A program made the position numbers and the translations under genes. Shown here piece by piece: positions 5,203 through 8,653 of a stretch of 8,653 bases of DNA. Origin of the DNA: Microcaldota archaeon (lineage in GTDB: Archaea > Micrarchaeota > Micrarchaeia > Anstonellales > Bilamarchaeaceae); the NCBI GenBank assembly GCA_023247345.1, contig JAHFGR010000043.1:1-8653 (forward strand). Reading direction: 5' to 3'. Each line of letters starts with the position of its first letter. Position 1 is the stretch's first letter. The notes beneath the pieces are model-generated. The model made no database searches. It was not told the DNA's origin and saw nothing but the letters and a program-made list of their open reading frames with translations.

Positions 5203-8200
5203 ATGAATTCAAAAAATATGGCCCCTGGAGATTCTATAATTTCTATCATGCCCAGCGCACGGCGCAATGTACAATGCGTATTATTCATTGCAATTATCCT
5301 ATTTATAGCAGGTTGCCTTCAGCCAAATCAAAAACTAGGTTGCTGTGTTAGAGGCGCCATCTATGGAGCTGATGGCGGTTGTGTGCTTGATAACGGAACT
5401 AACTTCACCAGCATAACAAATGATTGTAATGATGAATTCTGCAATGTTACAACAGGTACTGTTGATGGAACTGCTATTTACAATTTAATCCCGGTTTGTG
5501 CTGACAGAAAACCAACGCCATGCGTGGATCCTGGATGCACAGCAATGGTTTGCGGTTCGTTTACTTATAATCCCGGGCCAAGCGCTACTGGCGAAGATTT
5601 ATCTGCAGATGCTAATCGATCTGGAGAAAATCAGCAGTCCATCGGCGGGCAGGAATCCGACGCAGGTCAAAATCTTTTCAAAGCAACTTGCAAGTTTTTG
5701 CCAATGAATTCACAACTGAACGATCTGTTAACCAACTCAAAGCGCATGACACTAAATACCTTCAGGTTCGGGGTGGGCGGCAGCTTTGCAGAGTATGATG
5801 AAGCCAGATATTTCTTCCCAATAAGCGACAGGTTTTGCGGCATAAATAAATTCGGAAGTATTGACAGATATGCAAATTATTTTGTGCCACAACTTATTAG
5901 CGGCAGTACCCTGCCAAGTACTGTCAGACCGGATACCATAATTTCAGAAGAGGCATGCATAACTAATGATCGATCGTCTCCGTTGCCCTTTGATACGAGT
6001 GCTAATGGCGGAAAAATAGGCAGTTACAAAACTGATAAATTTTATAGCGGCGTAATGGTCTCTTGTGATACAACAGATGACAACGGTGGTGTATGTTATA
6101 ATCCTTTTCCTAAAGAGAGGTATAATCCACAACTTGATGAAAACTCTGTTTTACCAACTCATTTTAGTTATCATAGTGATCATGGTGATATTAGTGATGG
6201 GGACGATGATAGTTTTATTGTTAATGAGCAAGATTTGCCATCTCCAGATGCAGGTAGTGGATCAACAGAAAATTTATACTTTACTTCTGCACGTACAGCT
6301 GTTGATCGAGATTTCTATAAAAAGGCATTACAATGGATTTATTTTGACCCAGATATAAAAAATGGTTTGCAAGCGCGCTATGAATGTTCAAGTAATGAGT
6401 GTTATTCTGGTTATTGTGATAAATCTGTTTATCAGAGATCAGTTTGTTTAAATAGCGCTACAAATAAATTTGCAAATTGTTTATGCGAAGACAAATCAGA
6501 ATTAGACAGCAGTCATAATCGAATAGAATGGACAGAATGCGCGCCTGCAAAGAATTATAGAAAAGCATCAGAAATTAAAAATGGGTTAACTTATGATAAT
6601 ATGATTTCAGGAATAAGCTATATTTATGTTAGGACAGGAGAGCTCAGTCCGCACACTGCTCCGTTATCTTCTTGCCCAGCAACTGGCGCAAATTGGACAT
6701 CCTTTTTAGTGAATGAAAGTTATCAGGTAAAAGTGGAAACAAATACAGAAATGCCAAGTGAGAGTACGAGTATCGAGCACTATGCAGATTGTAATCGTAA
6801 TTATTATTATGGATTTGCTCCAGCAACAACAGTAGAAAAAATTCCAGTAACAGTTGGTACTACCTGTACTGAGAGAAACGAGGATGAAACAAAATGCTTA
6901 AACAGAGTGACACAGGTAAGTTACGATGTTTTTGACATAGATGTTAGCAGTATCCTAGATCCTGCAAGTAAAATTTACCTGTACAAGCAGCCAAAAGTCG
7001 GACAAATACCAGGAATTATTACTGAAGATACGAACTTTTTAGGATATGCGCGCGGCGATGCAGCAGAATTTGCGAATTCTCAGCTTGTAAAAGAATGCAA
7101 TATGCGTTCTGGTCAGGATTATTTTGCGATCGATACTAAAGATATCATAACCCTGCCGAGAACGTATAATTATAGCAATCCGGAAGATAAAAAGAAAGAC
7201 CCGACGCTTATATTCGGTACGCTGGAATCCAATGATGATGGAAAGGCAACCGGTTTTATTCGCGAGCCATGGGTATATTACTACCATGATTTTGCAGTTC
7301 AACAACCAATAGCCAAGAGCGGCAATATGTTATATCAAGATCAAAGTGATGTTGTTGATACCCTGGCCGAACTAAGCGTGGAAAGCGCGCTTATAAAATA
7401 TGGCAGAAAGGCACCAGGTGCTGTTGCAACTACGTTCATCCCCATAAAATCATTTGGTGATTGCGAGCTTAGTGACACTGGTACTATAAAACTAAAAACA
7501 CTTGGTTGGTGCGAATCGTGCACTTACTCTACTCTTGCATACCAAGAGGTTAAAACATTGGATACCCGATATGCGCCAATAGCAATAGCAAAAGAGTCAG
7601 ACATAACATCCAATGTCGGAGATACAAATACGCAGGATAAATGGACGCCAGTGTGCTTTGCCACTCTTCGGGATGTATGCGATGACTGGGATAATGGCAT
7701 TACCGGCTTGAATTTAGAAGGATGTGACCCTGGTCTTAGTGATACTTATCCTGCCGATAAGACATGCTCGCACTTTAGTACTCTTACAGATTGGCCAAAA
7801 CTTGCTCCTGCTTCTAGCTATTTGCAAGAAAGAAGTGATACGCTCATGAAAGCAGGCGTGCTACCTATCTTAGATGCAAGTGACGATAGCAATTGGATAC
7901 GTAAAAAAATCACAATTCGTCCTACTGATTTACCAATTCTTATTGATGGATCTTACTACGGCCGTGGCGGAAGTTTTGGTTATAGATACTCTTTCGAAGA
8001 TGTAAGAAATTACTTAAATTCACTAAGAATTCCAGATGAGAATATAGAGTGTACTTTTGGATCCTTTCTAACTACAGATGATGATTATTGTGATGTAAAG
8101 TTTCCAAATGACAAAAGTCTTATAAAAGACCTCTTGCTTAAGCAAGGAAAAGGTCGAGGACCATTTATTGTTATTATTGCTAATGTGGATGCAACTATAG

Positions 8201-8653
8201 ACCTGAATCATGATTATGGCGAGCAGAGTGCATTTGAAAATGAAACCGGAGGCCGGACTATAAAAGATTCTATTTCAAAGCGTTTAGAAAGTATAAAAAC
8301 CAACTGCCCGAAATGTTTGGCTGCAATACATATTACTAACGGTGCAATGGGTTCAAATACAAGATTACAAAGATCGACCAAGGATTTCCAGGCACTCGAT
8401 ACACTCTTTGGTTTATCCGGCGATACGTGTTATGGTCATGGCTTTGTATGCGATAATCGATTTATGGAAAAATTAGATCTTATAACTTATGACTACTACC
8501 CGAGTGAACTTGTAAACAGTGATACATTCAATTGCGATGGCAGCGAGCTTCAATACAAGACGATCGTGGATGATATGTCGAATTATTCCAGGAGTCTTTT
8601 ATTCAAATACCGAAAGCCGTCACTTATAGTAAAGTTTGCGGTTCCAGAAAAAT
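5203..8653 (+). CDS. Giant Cys-rich surface lipoprotein-like protein with possible TIM-barrel-like C-terminal region (gene E, 3'-partial)
   Basis: Open without a stop for 1150 codons to the window edge. A hydrophobic segment (V26-A36) ends in I-A-G-C38, a good lipobox, preceded by R20-R21. From the ATG at 5248 (M16) this would be a compact lipoprotein signal of 22 residues; from 5203 the leader is unusually long. There is no other obvious helix, so the rest should lie outside the cell. About 42 cysteines are spread throughout, with clusters at 38-117 and 395-428. Residues 320-336 are rich in His and Asp. Several N-x-S/T sites (N64, N67, N81) could be glycosylated. From about 870 the pattern changes to alternating strands and helices: A-G-V-L-P-I-L-D (884-891), P-F-I-V-I-I-A-N (987-994), C-L-A-A-I-H-I-T (1038-1045), L-D-L-I-T-Y-D-Y-Y-P (1091-1100) and K-P-S-L-I-V-K-F (1138-1145). 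This resembles glycosidase-like TIM barrels, but where many have a catalytic Glu in the last strand there is K1144. I recognise no named family. Confidence 0.55.
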   Translation, partial: MNSKNMAPGDSIISIMPSARRNVQCVLFIAIILFIAGCLQPNQKLGCCVRGAIYGADGGCVLDNGTNFTSITNDCNDEFCNVTTGTVDGTAIYNLIPVCADRKPTPCVDPGCTAMVCGSFTYNPGPSATGEDLSADANRSGENQQSIGGQESDAGQNLFKATCKFLPMNSQLNDLLTNSKRMTLNTFRFGVGGSFAEYDEARYFFPISDRFCGINKFGSIDRYANYFVPQLISGSTLPSTVRPDTIISEEACITNDRSSPLPFDTSANGGKIGSYKTDKFYSGVMVSCDTTDDNGGVCYNPFPKERYNPQLDENSVLPTHFSYHSDHGDISDGDDDSFIVNEQDLPSPDAGSGSTENLYFTSARTAVDRDFYKKALQWIYFDPDIKNGLQARYECSSNECYSGYCDKSVYQRSVCLNSATNKFANCLCEDKSELDSSHNRIEWTECAPAKNYRKASEIKNGLTYDNMISGISYIYVRTGELSPHTAPLSSCPATGANWTSFLVNESYQVKVETNTEMPSESTSIEHYADCNRNYYYGFAPATTVEKIPVTVGTTCTERNEDETKCLNRVTQVSYDVFDIDVSSILDPASKIYLYKQPKVGQIPGIITEDTNFLGYARGDAAEFANSQLVKECNMRSGQDYFAIDTKDIITLPRTYNYSNPEDKKKDPTLIFGTLESNDDGKATGFIREPWVYYYHDFAVQQPIAKSGNMLYQDQSDVVDTLAELSVESALIKYGRKAPGAVATTFIPIKSFGDCELSDTGTIKLKTLGWCESCTYSTLAYQEVKTLDTRYAPIAIAKESDITSNVGDTNTQDKWTPVCFATLRDVCDDWDNGITGLNLEGCDPGLSDTYPADKTCSHFSTLTDWPKLAPASSYLQERSDTLMKAGVLPILDASDDSNWIRKKITIRPTDLPILIDGSYYGRGGSFGYRYSFEDVRNYLNSLRIPDENIECTFGSFLTTDDDYCDVKFPNDKSLIKDLLLKQGKGRGPFIVIIANVDATIDLNHDYGEQSAFENETGGRTIKDSISKRLESIKTNCPKCLAAIHITNGAMGSNTRLQRSTKDFQALDTLFGLSGDTCYGHGFVCDNRFMEKLDLITYDYYPSELVNSDTFNCDGSELQYKTIVDDMSNYSRSLLFKYRKPSLIVKFAVPEK
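5253..5281 (+). repeat. Second copy of the CARTGNN-type repeat, in the gene E signal region
   Basis: CAATGTA (5265-5271), CAATGCG (5272-5278) and TAT follow a CAGCGCA (5253-5259) that resembles CAGTGCA of the first site. Leaving out one 7-base unit, the 17 bases 5265-5281 match the B/C junction copy at 15 positions, both differences being A for G. Here the element is translated as part of the leader of gene E (residues 17-27). Confidence 0.45.
6175..6210 (+). repeat. Four 9-base units encoding S/G-D-x in gene E
   Basis: AGTGATCAT, GGTGATATT, AGTGATGGG and GACGATGAT lie in tandem and encode S-D-H, G-D-I, S-D-G and D-D-D (residues 325-336). The acidic run is flanked by H320, H324 and H327. It looks like a short slippage-born repeat giving a flexible or metal-binding acidic linker. 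Confidence 0.6.

Noticed and set aside
5250..5270. Arg-Arg in the leader of gene E as a twin-arginine export signal
   Set aside because: The context S-A-R-R-N-V-Q lacks the hydrophobic residues expected after the pair; a Sec-type lipoprotein leader fits better.
6265..6285. E-N-L-Y-F-T-S in gene E, resembling the TEV protease site E-N-L-Y-F-Q-S
   Set aside because: The essential Gln is Thr, and nothing else suggests an engineered sequence; coincidence in a Ser/Gly-rich linker.
5498..6358. Two +strand frames of 69 and 97 codons (5498-5707, 6065-6358) overlapping gene E
   Set aside because: Both are out of frame with an uninterrupted 1150-codon frame whose cysteine pattern and leader are coherent; the second just reads the 9-base repeat region in another phase.

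Overview
The window is one continuous, tightly packed gene block read entirely on the + strand. It holds four complete or near-complete genes for multi-pass membrane proteins, followed by the first 1150 codons of a very large secreted protein that runs off the right edge. No RNA gene, insertion sequence, CRISPR array, promoter or terminator could be supported. Gaps between genes are 39, 20, 9 and 1 bases, so the block looks like part of a single operon that began before base 1 and continues past base 8653. No non-coding stretch exceeds 40 bases.

Organism: base composition looks like roughly 40% G+C by eye. Start signals are weak; the clearest is GTGAT just before the second gene, which fits the GGTGAT end of the archaeal ribosome-binding sequence. 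Large unrecognised membrane and surface proteins rich in cysteine suggest a DPANN-type archaeon assembled from environmental DNA. This is an inference: no taxonomic marker gene is present, and a CPR bacterium is not excluded.

Layout: bases 1-1986 hold the 3' part of membrane gene A, with a roughly 470-residue external loop carrying 50 cysteines in degenerate C-P-x-x-C-[K/R] repeats. Bases 2026-3042 (B), 3063-4130 (C) and 4140-5201 (D) hold three smaller relatives. From 5203 to the end is gene E, with a lipoprotein-like signal, about 40 cysteines and a possible TIM-barrel-like C-terminal region.

The four membrane proteins are diverged paralogs. They share a core [L/A]-[P/L]-x-G-[I/V]-x-x-R-[S/T] at the end of one helix, a short basic cytoplasmic turn, a Gly/Ala-rich helix ending in [I/V]-[F/L/Y]-P, then a variable external loop, a last helix and a tail of the form [M/L]-[L/F]-G-G/x-[D/E]. 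In B, where a signal peptide is clear, the layout is external N-terminus, five helices, a large loop after helix 2, a second loop after helix 4 and a cytoplasmic C-terminus. That is the layout reported for VirB6, the inner-membrane channel protein of type IV secretion systems, and several tandem VirB6 paralogs with large extensions are known from Rickettsiales. The best working model is a cell-envelope machine, possibly type IV secretion-like, with several VirB6-like subunits of different external loops plus a giant surface lipoprotein. The diagnostic ATPase (VirB4/VirD4 type) is not in the window, so this stays a hypothesis.
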